Of a DNA stretch of 64,000 nt, positions 16,535-24,134 are shown one piece after another. Origin of the DNA: Balneolaceae bacterium UBA7797 (GTDB taxonomy: Bacteria; Bacteroidota; Rhodothermia; Balneolales; Balneolaceae); the NCBI GenBank assembly GCA_002480645.1, contig DLCN01000029.1, positions 62,001 through 126,000 on the forward strand, written 5' to 3'. Every line of letters starts with the position of its first letter. The stretch's first letter is position 1. A program made the position numbers and the translations under genes. Below the pieces are notes generated by a model, which had not been told where the DNA came from, searched no databases, and was given only the letters and a program-made list of their open reading frames with translations.

Positions 16535-17180
16535 ATTATTAGTCATATTCTTAAGCATATTCACTTTATCTAAAGTTTATGGGCAGATATCTATACCGGA
16601 AATAACCTATAGTGTTGATTATCCTAATGACATTAGTAACAATAGGTTTTTTATGGATGCATATGCTGATAAAATTACAAGGCCCTCCCTTTCAATTACA
16701 GGTTTTAATTCAAGTGATTTAAAAACTGGGTACGGTCTTGAACAATTGGTGTATTATTTAGCATACAATAAAGAGTACAATACAAACCCAGAAATGTCAG
16801 TTTTAATAAATAAGATTGAAGAGGATGCAATTACTGAGTTTATTTCAATAACAGGTACTGATAAACAAAAAGTCGATGCCGTAAATACCAATGCCCGATA
16901 CTTGGAAAGTAAGGCCTTTATGGCGCTGTTGGGGTATGTACTCCAAAAAAACGGGTACAATTATTCCGATTTAGATAGCGCGCTGACTGACAAAAGTTAT
17001 ACAGTATACTTGAACGGATTTAAGCAGCAATTATTAACCCCAGAGGGAGGGTATTTAATATCGTTTGAGTTACACAATGGGTCGGTTTTATCTAGTCCAG
17101 CCGATCCCATTCATACTACAGCTTCTTTTGGTTCTGTAATTCGAGCATTTGATTTGTATTTAGGTCTAGAGAACGCATTT
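16527..17180 (+). pseudogene. 3'-truncated exported protein gene, cut by REP/RAYT
   Basis: About 218 residues of plausible protein with a signal peptide (about 1-19, ending VYGQ), a helical body (LEQLVYYLAYNKEYNTNPEMSVLI, ESKAFMALLGYVLQ) and a segment HTTASFGSVIRAFDLYLGLENAF resembling helical barrels of polysaccharide lyases or heparinases. The frame stays open to 17360, but from about 17181 it reads through REP unit 2 and RAYT leader sequence, which cannot be native. The gene therefore seems truncated by insertion. The lyase resemblance is weak. Confidence 0.55.
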
Positions 17181-17186
17181 CCCTCG

Positions 17187-17231
17187 TTCCGAAGGTCCAC
17201 CTTCGGAATGCAGTCCAGAAGCTCCAGCTTC
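17187..17231 (-). repeat. REP unit 2, upstream of the RAYT gene (inverted)
   Basis: TTCCGAAGG-TCCA-CCTTCGGAA (17187-17208) and GAAGC-TCCA-GCTTC (17218-17231): the reverse complement of the REP design with TGGA loops. With unit 3 it flanks the transposase gene in head-to-head orientation. Confidence 0.85.
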
Positions 17232-17284
17232 AAAAAGATTTGTAAGGAATTCCATTCCCGAAGGTCTTACCAGAAAAAAAGACC

Positions 17285-17821
17285 ATGGGAAGAAGCAGAT
17301 TCAAATTTCACGAGACTCATTATCCATATTTTATCACCTGCTCGGTGCTTGATGGGATAGCACTGTTTTCTGATCCAGAGCTGGTAACCATTGTGTTAAA
17401 CTCCTTGTCCTTTATACAAACGGAATGGGCTGTTACACTCTATGGATATGTGATTATGGAAAATCATTGTCATTTAGTTGTGCAATCTGAGAAACCATCC
17501 GAGCACATCAGAAATTTCAAATCCTTTACTGCTAAGAAGATGATCCTTTCTCTTGAGGAGAGGGATCGGACTCTGATTCTTGAAAAGCTAAAGTTCCACA
17601 AAAAACTACATAAGCACCAGAGTACTCATCAGGTTTGGCAGGAGGGAGTCCATGCCAAGCAAATTGATAGTGATGAGAAAATGAGTTCTGTTCTAGAATA
17701 CATTCACTTTAATCCAGTTAAAGCCGGTTATGTGGATGTACCAGAGCATTGGCGGTATTCCTCAGCACGAAATTATATGGGGAGGGACGGGCTGATTCCT
17801 GTACGTTTATTTGGGGAGTAA
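17285..17821 (+). CDS. REP-associated tyrosine transposase (RAYT, Y1/IS200-like)
   Basis: 178 residues. Y1-transposase domain: N-terminal strand FHETHYPYFITCSVLDG, the HUH-type motif MENHCHLVV (H61, H63), a basic helical middle part, and the catalytic-tyrosine segment LEYIHFNPVKAGYV (Y139) followed by WRYSSARNY. RAYTs cut single-stranded REP DNA and are normally single-copy genes flanked by their REP pairs, as here (17187-17231 and 17835-17880). All key residues look intact. The gene lies in an AT-rich patch 3' of tRNA-Val, between broken genes. Confidence 0.92.
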   Translation: MGRSRFKFHETHYPYFITCSVLDGIALFSDPELVTIVLNSLSFIQTEWAVTLYGYVIMENHCHLVVQSEKPSEHIRNFKSFTAKKMILSLEERDRTLILEKLKFHKKLHKHQSTHQVWQEGVHAKQIDSDEKMSSVLEYIHFNPVKAGYVDVPEHWRYSSARNYMGRDGLIPVRLFGE

Positions 17822-17834
17822 TTTATGAGTACGT

Positions 17835-17880
17835 GGAAGCTGGAGCTTCCGGACTGCATTCCTAAGCAGGAGCTAAGGAA
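17835..17880 (+). repeat. REP unit 3, downstream of the RAYT gene
   Basis: GGAAGC-TGGA-GCTTCC (17835-17850) and TTCCTAAGC-AGGA-GCTAAGGAA (17859-17880; one A-A mismatch in the stem). Same orientation and spacer pattern ('ggactgca') as unit 1. A short open frame over it (17825-18016) is only REP sequence. Confidence 0.85.
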
Positions 17881-18012
17881 CGAGAGTAAATTTTTAAGGA
17901 GTTCTATTGACACACCTTCCCAACCTCAGATTTCGAATACTGCAAATCCAGCCCAATCTCGAGTTTCCAATACTCGACACAAAGAGCAGTACGACAAGGG
18001 AATTGCCCTCTA

Positions 18013-18061
18013 TTAACTATATAGCAAGTATATAGATTATATATAGTTGCTATATAGTTAA
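18013..18061. repeat. 15 bp perfect AT-rich inverted repeat
   Basis: TTAACTATATAGCAA (18013-18027) and TTGCTATATAGTTAA (18047-18061) around a 19-bp AT-rich centre that repeats 'tatatag'. It may be ends of a lost small element, a protein-binding site or a cruciform. It lies between REP units 3 and 4. Confidence 0.7.
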
Positions 18062-18120
18062 ACCGGATTTATCCTGAACGAATAGCAGGGAGACATGGTT
18101 CGAATACCCGATGCTTTCCC

Positions 18121-18240
18121 CTCGTTACTAAGGTCCACCTTCGGAATGCCCCGATAAATCGGGAAAGATCCGGCTTCCAAAAGATTTGTAAGGAGTTCCA
18201 ATTTTTAAAGTCTCTGACTTGTCCCAAAGGGATGCCTTTG
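18121..18240 (-). repeat. Degenerate REP unit 4 and adjacent hairpins
   Basis: One imperfect REP hairpin with TCCA loop (18125-18146) sits next to CCCGAT-AA-ATCGGG (18150-18163), in the orientation of unit 2, and shares its 'aaaagatttgtaaggaattcca'-like flank. Another hairpin CCAAAGG-GATG-CCTTTGG is at 18223-18240. The rest of 18241-18422 holds no gene I can support. Confidence 0.6.
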
Positions 18241-18422
18241 GCACATTGTGGCATCAAAATCATAGATTTATTCATCTCTTTTAATACCCAAAATTCTCAA
18301 CAAGCCTGTGATTTCTCTAAAAAAGAGTGTTAATCCCGGCTCCACAAACCTGTTACATGCATTTAGGAAATTAATAGGATACCTTCCTTGCTCTCATTAC
18401 TAATCCCTCTCGCATCCCCAGA

Positions 18423-19568
18423 ATGAAGTTTCGTTTAAAGTTTATTGTACTGTTATTTCTCGTTCCTCTGCATTGTGATGAAAGTGGGCAGGTGGAAAAA
18501 GAGCTTTCGAATCTTACTACCTTTGAGCTCGGCGGGATCCCGGAGATCGTACTGCAAAAAGAGGAAGCTTTTAATCCGGCTTATTGGGCGGAAGTGAATA
18601 GTATTGGGGATGTCGCGGCTGATAGCGCCGGAAGTGTCTATTTTGTGGATGTATACAAACGAAAGATTCAGGTCTCAGACAGCAATGGTAAACCGGTTGG
18701 TACGATCGGAAGGGCCGGGAGTAGCCCGGGTGAATTCAGAAAACCAACGATCATTGGAACGGCCCATGGAGATCTCTTTACTTTTGATGACTTGTTGCAG
18801 TCGGCGTACCGTTTCTCCACCAAAGACCGAATGCTGAAAAGTTCAGCATTATTCAGTCTTCAGAAGCCGGAAGCAGATTCATTGAAGTCAGCGAAGCCCT
18901 ATTCCGCCCATCTTTTACCGGGTGGCAATTATCTGGTGGGTTATCAGGTGGTGCATTCCCCGGAAGACCGAAGATTGTATTTCTATGAAACAGATGAGTA
19001 CGGAGCCCTGATCTCGGATCAGATCCTGGCCTTTCAGAACAAACGTCAGTTTGTGAAAGAGGATCAAAGCGGGCTCACTATTATGATGATGCCTTATGAA
19101 CGGGAAACTTTTCTGGCCATAGATTCGGAGGGAAAAATCTACACGGTTTTTAACGAAGATTTCGTAATAAAAATCTATGACCGTACAGGTAAATATCTGG
19201 AAGCCAGAGAATATCCGGTAGAAAAACTTTCACTCAATGAAAGCGATGCGCTGGAGCTGTTTACGGAAACTATGATTCGCAGAGCAATTCGCGGAGATGA
19301 CCTTCCAAAAACATGGCCGGCTGTTACTGCATTTATGATGGATGATAAAGACAGGATCTGGGCGGCTACGTATTCAAATGATCTGAATGAGTATCGATGG
19401 TATGTGCTGTCAGCAAGCGGGAAAGTTCTGGGGACCTTTTTGTTGCCCTCAGATATCAGCATCGAAGCCATCAGCGGAGATTACATCATTGCGAAGTTTT
19501 TCAATAAAAAGAGATACAGGGATGAGATCGTGCGTTATTCATTCACCTTAAAAAATAATGCACATTAA
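18423..19568 (+). CDS. 6-bladed beta-propeller lipoprotein (NHL-like)
   Basis: 381 residues. The short signal peptide ends with VPLHC, a likely though imperfect lipobox. The mature protein shows repeated propeller blades such as SIGDVAADSAGSVYFVDVYKRKIQV, NGKPVGTIGRAGSSPGEFRKP, ETFLAIDSEGKIYTVFNEDFVIKIYDRTGKYL and FMMDDKDRIWAATYSNDL. Such '6-bladed beta-propeller' proteins are frequent exported proteins of unclear role in Bacteroidota. It stands alone downstream of the REP patch. The fold call is good; function is unknown. Confidence 0.75.
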   Translation: MKFRLKFIVLLFLVPLHCDESGQVEKELSNLTTFELGGIPEIVLQKEEAFNPAYWAEVNSIGDVAADSAGSVYFVDVYKRKIQVSDSNGKPVGTIGRAGSSPGEFRKPTIIGTAHGDLFTFDDLLQSAYRFSTKDRMLKSSALFSLQKPEADSLKSAKPYSAHLLPGGNYLVGYQVVHSPEDRRLYFYETDEYGALISDQILAFQNKRQFVKEDQSGLTIMMMPYERETFLAIDSEGKIYTVFNEDFVIKIYDRTGKYLEAREYPVEKLSLNESDALELFTETMIRRAIRGDDLPKTWPAVTAFMMDDKDRIWAATYSNDLNEYRWYVLSASGKVLGTFLLPSDISIEAISGDYIIAKFFNKKRYRDEIVRYSFTLKNNAH

Positions 19569-19713
19569 TTATAAAAAATGATTGAATAGTGTTTACTATT
19601 TATGCGAAATAATTTTCTTCACAAGACATTTATTTAAAAATATTCTAACCTAGATCGTAAAATATATGAAGAGAGATTTCTTTAATTTTAGGTCTAATTA
19701 TTATTGAATTGTC

Positions 19714-19962
19714 ATGGATATAAAATTTGTTAAACGATCTGTAGTAAAAACTTCCAAGAAACGGTCTTCAAAATTCCGACCGTTATTAGAAGCCTTAGAG
19801 AAACTGAAACCGGGTGGGCAGGCTATTGAAGTGAGTTATACCAACGAGAAGAGTATCAACTCGATGAGAACAGCGGTGTATCAGTATTGCCGGCAGAAAG
19901 AGTATACGATCAAGAGCAGAAGAGACAGCGAGAGCAAGAAGATCTATTTCTACCGCGATTAG
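19714..19962 (+). CDS. Small basic protein of unknown function
   Basis: 82 residues, rich in Lys and Arg (KRSVVKTSKKRSSK at the N-terminus), with a helix (RPLLEALEKLKPGGQAIEV) and a C-terminal strand-rich part (EYTIKSRRDSESKKIYFYRD). The charge suggests nucleic-acid contact, but no family is recognised. It is preceded by 145 bp of AT-rich DNA and has no partner genes. Confidence 0.5.
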   Translation: MDIKFVKRSVVKTSKKRSSKFRPLLEALEKLKPGGQAIEVSYTNEKSINSMRTAVYQYCRQKEYTIKSRRDSESKKIYFYRD

Positions 19963-20009
19963 TAATTTCTCACCACCAGCTACTTCGGATCAACCGGATA
20001 CATTAGAAT

Positions 20010-20192
20010 TCATTGTTTTAATACCTCCGATTGGGTTTGTGTATTAAAATAAACTACATTGAATACATCACGATGCATGGCATCATGATATCTATCAACA
20101 TGTCTGGGTAAGATCAACCATGTTCCATACTGGTTGAATAACTGTGTGGGTCTGCCGTATAGCGGATCTGATAGTTCAGGCCTCTGAATCAA
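20010..20192 (-). CDS. Possible small ORF overlapping the plsC stop
   Basis: A 60-residue frame starting with TTG that overlaps the plsC stop codon (TTGA). Its composition (YGRPTQLFNQYGTWLILPRHVDRYHD) is less random than most shadow frames, and no other gene covers 19963-20188. There is no homology I recognise and no clear ribosome-binding site. It may be a gene remnant or chance. Confidence 0.25.
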   Translation of the reverse strand: MIQRPELSDPLYGRPTQLFNQYGTWLILPRHVDRYHDAMHRDVFNVVYFNTQTQSEVLKQ

Positions 20193-20950
20193 TGATTTTC
20201 AGGGGCTTTTTTTCGGACACCCGCCCAATTCAGATATAATGCTCTCACTTCCTGTACATGTTCATTCAAGGTCTCTTCTTTCCATGTAGATGTGTCTATT
20301 GGTGGATGTACATGAGCGGTTACAGAGCCGCTTCTTGCCAGAATGGAACCGCCAAGACTTAATTCGTTATTTCCCTCAAAATAAATAGGCACGATCGGGT
20401 AATTCAGATCGATCGCCATTCGAAATGCTCCCTTTTTAAATGGTCCGATCACTCCTTCATGTTTACGGGAACCTTCGGGAGCGATCATCACCGAAAGTTT
20501 ATTTCGTTTCACCCGGTCATAGGTCTTTTTTAATGTGGCGATGGCTTTCTCACTTTTCTGCCGTTTGATGAAGACCTGACCGGTGAGTCTTCCAACTAAA
20601 AAGAAGAAAGGAAAGTATTGAAGTTCCCACTTCGCCACGAATCGGATATCGGGCACTCCCACGGCCATCATAGTTAGAATATCGAGGGTTGAGCTGTGAT
20701 TGATGATATAAATGGCGGGCTTACCAAAGTGATCGGTATGGATCTCACGATTGAATTTCACACCGGTCACCCACATTACAGGTTTGGCAATTCCCGGCGC
20801 GAAGTGGGTAATGATGAAATTAGTGGATTTGCCCCAGGTTAAGATCAACAGAACAAAAATGATGGGAATGATGACGATGAAGAGGATTACAAAAAGGGTA
20901 ATTCCCAGAAAATTCCGCAGATATTCAATTGGTGTGAGATTTCGCTCCAT
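20189..20950 (-). CDS. plsC: 1-acylglycerol-3-phosphate O-acyltransferase (PlsC family)
   Basis: 253 residues. Acylates lysophosphatidic acid to phosphatidic acid at the inner membrane. One strong N-terminal membrane segment (about 14-38), the acyltransferase motif NHSSTLD (H85, D90), GQVFIKRQ (motif II), APEGSRKHEG (motif III, residues 158-165) and YPIVPIYFEG (motif IV) are all present. It is transcribed from 20950 leftward, about 60 bp downstream of yraN on the same strand. PlsC paralogues are common, so another lysolipid could be the true substrate. Confidence 0.88.
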   Translation of the reverse strand: MERNLTPIEYLRNFLGITLFVILFIVIIPIIFVLLILTWGKSTNFIITHFAPGIAKPVMWVTGVKFNREIHTDHFGKPAIYIINHSSTLDILTMMAVGVPDIRFVAKWELQYFPFFFLVGRLTGQVFIKRQKSEKAIATLKKTYDRVKRNKLSVMIAPEGSRKHEGVIGPFKKGAFRMAIDLNYPIVPIYFEGNNELSLGGSILARSGSVTAHVHPPIDTSTWKEETLNEHVQEVRALYLNWAGVRKKAPENH

Positions 20951-21010
20951 CCGGTGAAAATCTTAAAACAGGGATTTAAATGCCACAAAAATCACGGGTG
21001 AAAATATCGG

Positions 21011-21373
21011 TCACCGATAAGCGTCGATCAGATGATCGATCTCCGGTTCTTTATTTTTGAGTTGTTTTATTCCGATCACATCAAAGCGAAGAGGCGCATT
21101 CATCATATCGTTTTCGATCACCCATTGTTGTGCGGCACTGTAGATGCGCATCACCTTATCTTCTTTAACAAATTCTACAGGGGAACCGAATTGAGTGGAT
21201 GAACGCATCTTTACTTCCACAAATACGATCACCTCACCATCCCGCCCGATAATGTCTACCTCGGCTTTACCGGCATAATAATTACGCTGAAGGATCTCCC
21301 AGCCTTTTTGCTCCAGATAGGTGCAGGCCAGATCTTCGGCTTCATTTCCCCGGGCCCGGGCCGACTTACTCAC
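21011..21373 (-). CDS. YraN/UPF0102 nuclease-like protein
   Basis: 120 residues. Typical UPF0102 protein with a restriction-endonuclease-like core: RGNEAEDLACTYLEQKGWEIL (N-terminal helix with Glu), then GKAEVDIIGRDGEVIVFVEVKMRSS, giving the E38...D40...E-x-K (52-55) pattern of nuclease active sites. The exact role is unsettled; family members have been linked to Holliday-junction or DNA processing. The start overlaps the end of the upstream MarR-type gene by 8 bp, so the two are co-transcribed. Confidence 0.88.
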   Translation of the reverse strand: MSKSARARGNEAEDLACTYLEQKGWEILQRNYYAGKAEVDIIGRDGEVIVFVEVKMRSSTQFGSPVEFVKEDKVMRIYSAAQQWVIENDMMNAPLRFDVIGIKQLKNKEPEIDHLIDAYR

Positions 21374-21938
21374 GGTGTTCCTTTTTTCCGGTGAGGGATT
21401 CTTTAACCTCCACCAACTTTACGAGTTGTTTGAGGAATTTCAGATTCTTTTTGTTGATGTATGGGAGGAGGGCGTCTGTGAACCGTTCAAACATCTCGAG
21501 AAAATCGCTGTAATTCTCAATGCGTTCTTTAAAGTCTTTACTTTCCTGATCGGTAAGACCACCTTTTTCCAGCGTAGTGATGCATTCAGCTAACTCAGCA
21601 CGGATGGGAGCGATCTCCCGTTGCTGCCGTTCTTTAATGATCGTAGATACAATTTTCCAGACATCTGTTTCTGCGGAATAGTAGTCTTTTCGGTCTCCTT
21701 CATAATTAACTTTGTGAATGAGTTCCCAATCCAGTAACCGGCGTAAATTCATATTGGCATTTCCGCGACTGATGTCCAGAATTTCCATGATGGAGTCGGT
21801 ATCGAGTGCTTTGGATTCGGCATATAGCAAAGCATGGATCTGAGACATGGTCTTATTGATTCCCCAGGCTGATGCCATATCTCCCCATAGTTTTACAAAC
21901 TGATCGAGGGCTTCGTTATATGCTGGGTTTCTTTCCAT
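21366..21938 (-). CDS. GbsR/MarR-family transcriptional regulator
   Basis: 190 residues. The N-terminal winged helix-turn-helix (about 25-95: ALLYAESKALDTDSIMEILDISRGNANMNLRRLLDWELIHKV) has the 'SRGNANMNLR' recognition helix seen in GbsR-like regulators that respond to osmolytes or act on transport genes. A long C-terminal helical region (EIAPIRAELAECITTLE...FERFTDALLPYI) should dimerise. No osmolyte genes are adjacent; yraN overlaps its 3' end. Targets are unknown. Confidence 0.82.
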   Translation of the reverse strand: MERNPAYNEALDQFVKLWGDMASAWGINKTMSQIHALLYAESKALDTDSIMEILDISRGNANMNLRRLLDWELIHKVNYEGDRKDYYSAETDVWKIVSTIIKERQQREIAPIRAELAECITTLEKGGLTDQESKDFKERIENYSDFLEMFERFTDALLPYINKKNLKFLKQLVKLVEVKESLTGKKEHRE

Positions 21939-21978
21939 ATTGGAAGTAACGGGTATAATAAGTAGTGAGCAAATGAAA

Positions 21979-22003
21979 ACACCCGTTTGAAGTTAACGGG
22001 TGT
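21979..22003 (-). terminator. Hairpin after the FmdB-like gene
   Basis: Perfect 9 bp stem ACACCCGTT (21979-21987) / AACGGGTGT (21995-22003) with a 7-nt loop. On the minus strand it is followed by a short T-rich tail (TTTTCATTT). It probably ends the fmdB-like transcript. Confidence 0.65.
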
Positions 22004-22014
22004 ACTGAAGGTGA

Positions 22015-22221
22015 TTATTCAGAGGCTGAGGAATTTTTCCCGCCATTTTTATAATCGGTAACATACCAGCCGTCGCCTTTATAGACCACTCCACCACCAC
22101 CGGAAATGATCCTCTTAACAGGCTGACCGGTGGTCGGGCATTCTGTCAGTGGATCCTCACTCATCTTCTGCATGATCTCAAACGTTGATCCGTCGGCGCG
22201 TTTGTATTCGTATCGGGGCAT
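22015..22221 (-). CDS. FmdB-like small protein lacking most zinc-ribbon cysteines
   Basis: 68 residues. The family start MPxYEY and the pattern F-E-x-M-Q...PLTECPxTGxPVKRIISGG are clear. Normal FmdB proteins have two CxxC pairs; here the first is R8/G11 and the second keeps C28 but has T31. It is therefore not a classical zinc ribbon. The C-terminus GDGWYVTDYKNGG is also family-like. FmdB-type proteins are poorly understood regulatory or chaperone-like proteins. It is monocistronic, judging by a terminator downstream. Confidence 0.8.
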   Translation of the reverse strand: MPRYEYKRADGSTFEIMQKMSEDPLTECPTTGQPVKRIISGGGGVVYKGDGWYVTDYKNGGKNSSASE

Positions 22222-22320
22222 ATTTCAGCAAATTTGTTTTTAGTTGTTTATCCGGATCACAAATTAACAAATTGTGTGCCAAACGGCTTGTTTTGCTTGT
22301 TATAACGACATAAAGTAAGG

Positions 22321-24048
22321 CTATTCGATCAATAGTTTTGAGAAGTTAAACCCACCGTTAGGAAAGGCCACTTTAAGAATATGCGTACCCGCCGGAAAGG
22401 TATAACTGCCCAGTTCCATTTGCTGCCAGTTCTGATATCCACCGGTACTCGGAACGTAAGTTGTTTCAATGATCTCAGTATCATCGAGAAATAACCGGAT
22501 ACTTCCCTGACCGTTGGGGGAGGCCACTCTTGCCTCCATATTGTAAGTGCCTGCGGTTATGGTAACAGTGTATTCTAACCACTCTCCATCGTCGGTCCAT
22601 CCAATGTTGTACTCGGTTCGGGGATCATCACTTCTTTCGATATCAACTCCATCATTACGGAAACTCCAGCCGTTGTTCCCGGTATTTTGATTGTTGTTGC
22701 TACTCACGCGTTTATACTCAGAATCGTGGTAAGAAACACCCTCATAACCAATATCGTAAAGAACGGCATCGATCTGACCGGGGATAGTAAGTTCGGTATA
22801 AGGTTCATTTTCGCTGCCAAAAGTTGGTGAAAACAGGGAGGCGACAACATCGGGTCTGAAATCACAATTCTCCGATTTAAGATCTTCCACCATCTTAAAA
22901 AGACCATCTTTTGCTTCCTGTGCCGATGGGGCGGGACCTTCTCCTTTCCAGTAAGCCAATACAGCATCATAACCGGAATTGGAGGGAGCAGAAAATGGAG
23001 CAGTAATGGTTTCCAGTTTTTTATGGGTCCACCAGTTCCAGCCAATATTATTCGCTTCCATCAATGCAATGGTCTCATAGAACCAGGGATTTGAATTTTC
23101 TCCGGATTCGCCCAGCCAGAGCGGCACATTGTATTGATTACTGATATTTACCAGATATTGAATGGTTCCCTGATCGGTCTCATTCCAGTATTTATGAAAG
23201 GCATACACCATGTTGTCGTCCATCGGGGGCATTAAATGATCGAAGGTAGTAGCGTAATAATTACCTTCAATAAATAGAATGTGATTCTTATCAATTTTAC
23301 GAACGGCCGGTATGATCTGAGAGTAGAATTTAGCAAGATCAATATTACTATACGGACTTGGTGTTACCGGTTCATTCAGCAGGTCGTAGCCAATAATGAT
23401 GGTCTCATTTTTGTATCGGTTGGCGAGCTTTTCCCAGATCTTTATGGTGATCGGCCAATACGTGTCACTTTCGGTCCAGAAACGGGCGGTTCCGTCACTA
23501 TCGGCGATGGGGCCGTCACTTTGGGCGCCCGGCGCAGCATGCATATCCAGGATCACATCTACCCGGTTTCTTTTGCACCAAATCAGAAGTTCATCAATGC
23601 GGTCGAACCCTTCATCAATAAACTCCCCTTTGTCTATATCGTAGAACAGGTTGTAATGGAATGGAACCCGGATATGATCGGCTCCCCATTCTTTCATCGT
23701 TTTGATGTCCTCTTCTGTTACAAAATTATCCCTGAATTGTTTGATCCATTCTTTGGTATCTGCCGCGCCTAATACACGTTCAATCTGTTCATAGATCTCT
23801 GTGGCGCCTTCACCAGCCGGATGTGTGATGTTGAACATATATCCTTCGGGAAGCAGCCAACCGCCCAGTCCGAATCCTTTTATCTGAACAGCTTCACCTT
23901 GTCTGTTAAGAATCAGGGTGCCGTCTGTCTTAAAGAATCCGGTTTCATTATACCCGTTCAGGTCTTCTCCGTCATTGGGGGAAGTGGAATTTTTACAGTT
24001 AGATAGAATCAGTAAAAATAATAGTAGCAGGCTAAGGTAGGATCTCAT
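22321..24048 (-). CDS. Glycoside hydrolase family 5 lipoprotein with C-terminal CBM6-like domain
   Basis: 575 residues. Lipobox LILSNC (Cys18) predicts a lipid-anchored, probably surface enzyme. GH5 barrel (about 35-400): IKGFGLGGWL, ADHIRVPFHYN, DMHAAPG, YDLLNEP with acid/base E226, AFHKYWNETD, WLGESGE with nucleophile E314, and NWWTHKK. After a linker comes a beta-sandwich carbohydrate-binding module (about 430-575; IGWTDDGEWLEYTV...GTYNMEARVAS...AGTHILKVAF) of the CBM6/35 type. It follows the GH130 gene by 86 bp on the same strand, likely one operon. Substrate could be beta-glucan or beta-mannan; sequence alone does not decide. Confidence 0.88.
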   Translation of the reverse strand: MRSYLSLLLLFLLILSNCKNSTSPNDGEDLNGYNETGFFKTDGTLILNRQGEAVQIKGFGLGGWLLPEGYMFNITHPAGEGATEIYEQIERVLGAADTKEWIKQFRDNFVTEEDIKTMKEWGADHIRVPFHYNLFYDIDKGEFIDEGFDRIDELLIWCKRNRVDVILDMHAAPGAQSDGPIADSDGTARFWTESDTYWPITIKIWEKLANRYKNETIIIGYDLLNEPVTPSPYSNIDLAKFYSQIIPAVRKIDKNHILFIEGNYYATTFDHLMPPMDDNMVYAFHKYWNETDQGTIQYLVNISNQYNVPLWLGESGENSNPWFYETIALMEANNIGWNWWTHKKLETITAPFSAPSNSGYDAVLAYWKGEGPAPSAQEAKDGLFKMVEDLKSENCDFRPDVVASLFSPTFGSENEPYTELTIPGQIDAVLYDIGYEGVSYHDSEYKRVSSNNNQNTGNNGWSFRNDGVDIERSDDPRTEYNIGWTDDGEWLEYTVTITAGTYNMEARVASPNGQGSIRLFLDDTEIIETTYVPSTGGYQNWQQMELGSYTFPAGTHILKVAFPNGGFNFSKLLIE

Positions 24049-24134
24049 CGTAAACTCCGGTCAACAAGTTCTTTTTGATGAATGAAAGTTACCTGATAAC
24101 TATTTTAATGAAAAGTGAGAAGAATTCTCACGAC

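Noticed and set aside
17825..18016. 63-residue frame after the RAYT gene
   Set aside because: Translates REP unit 3 and adjacent spacer; not a gene.
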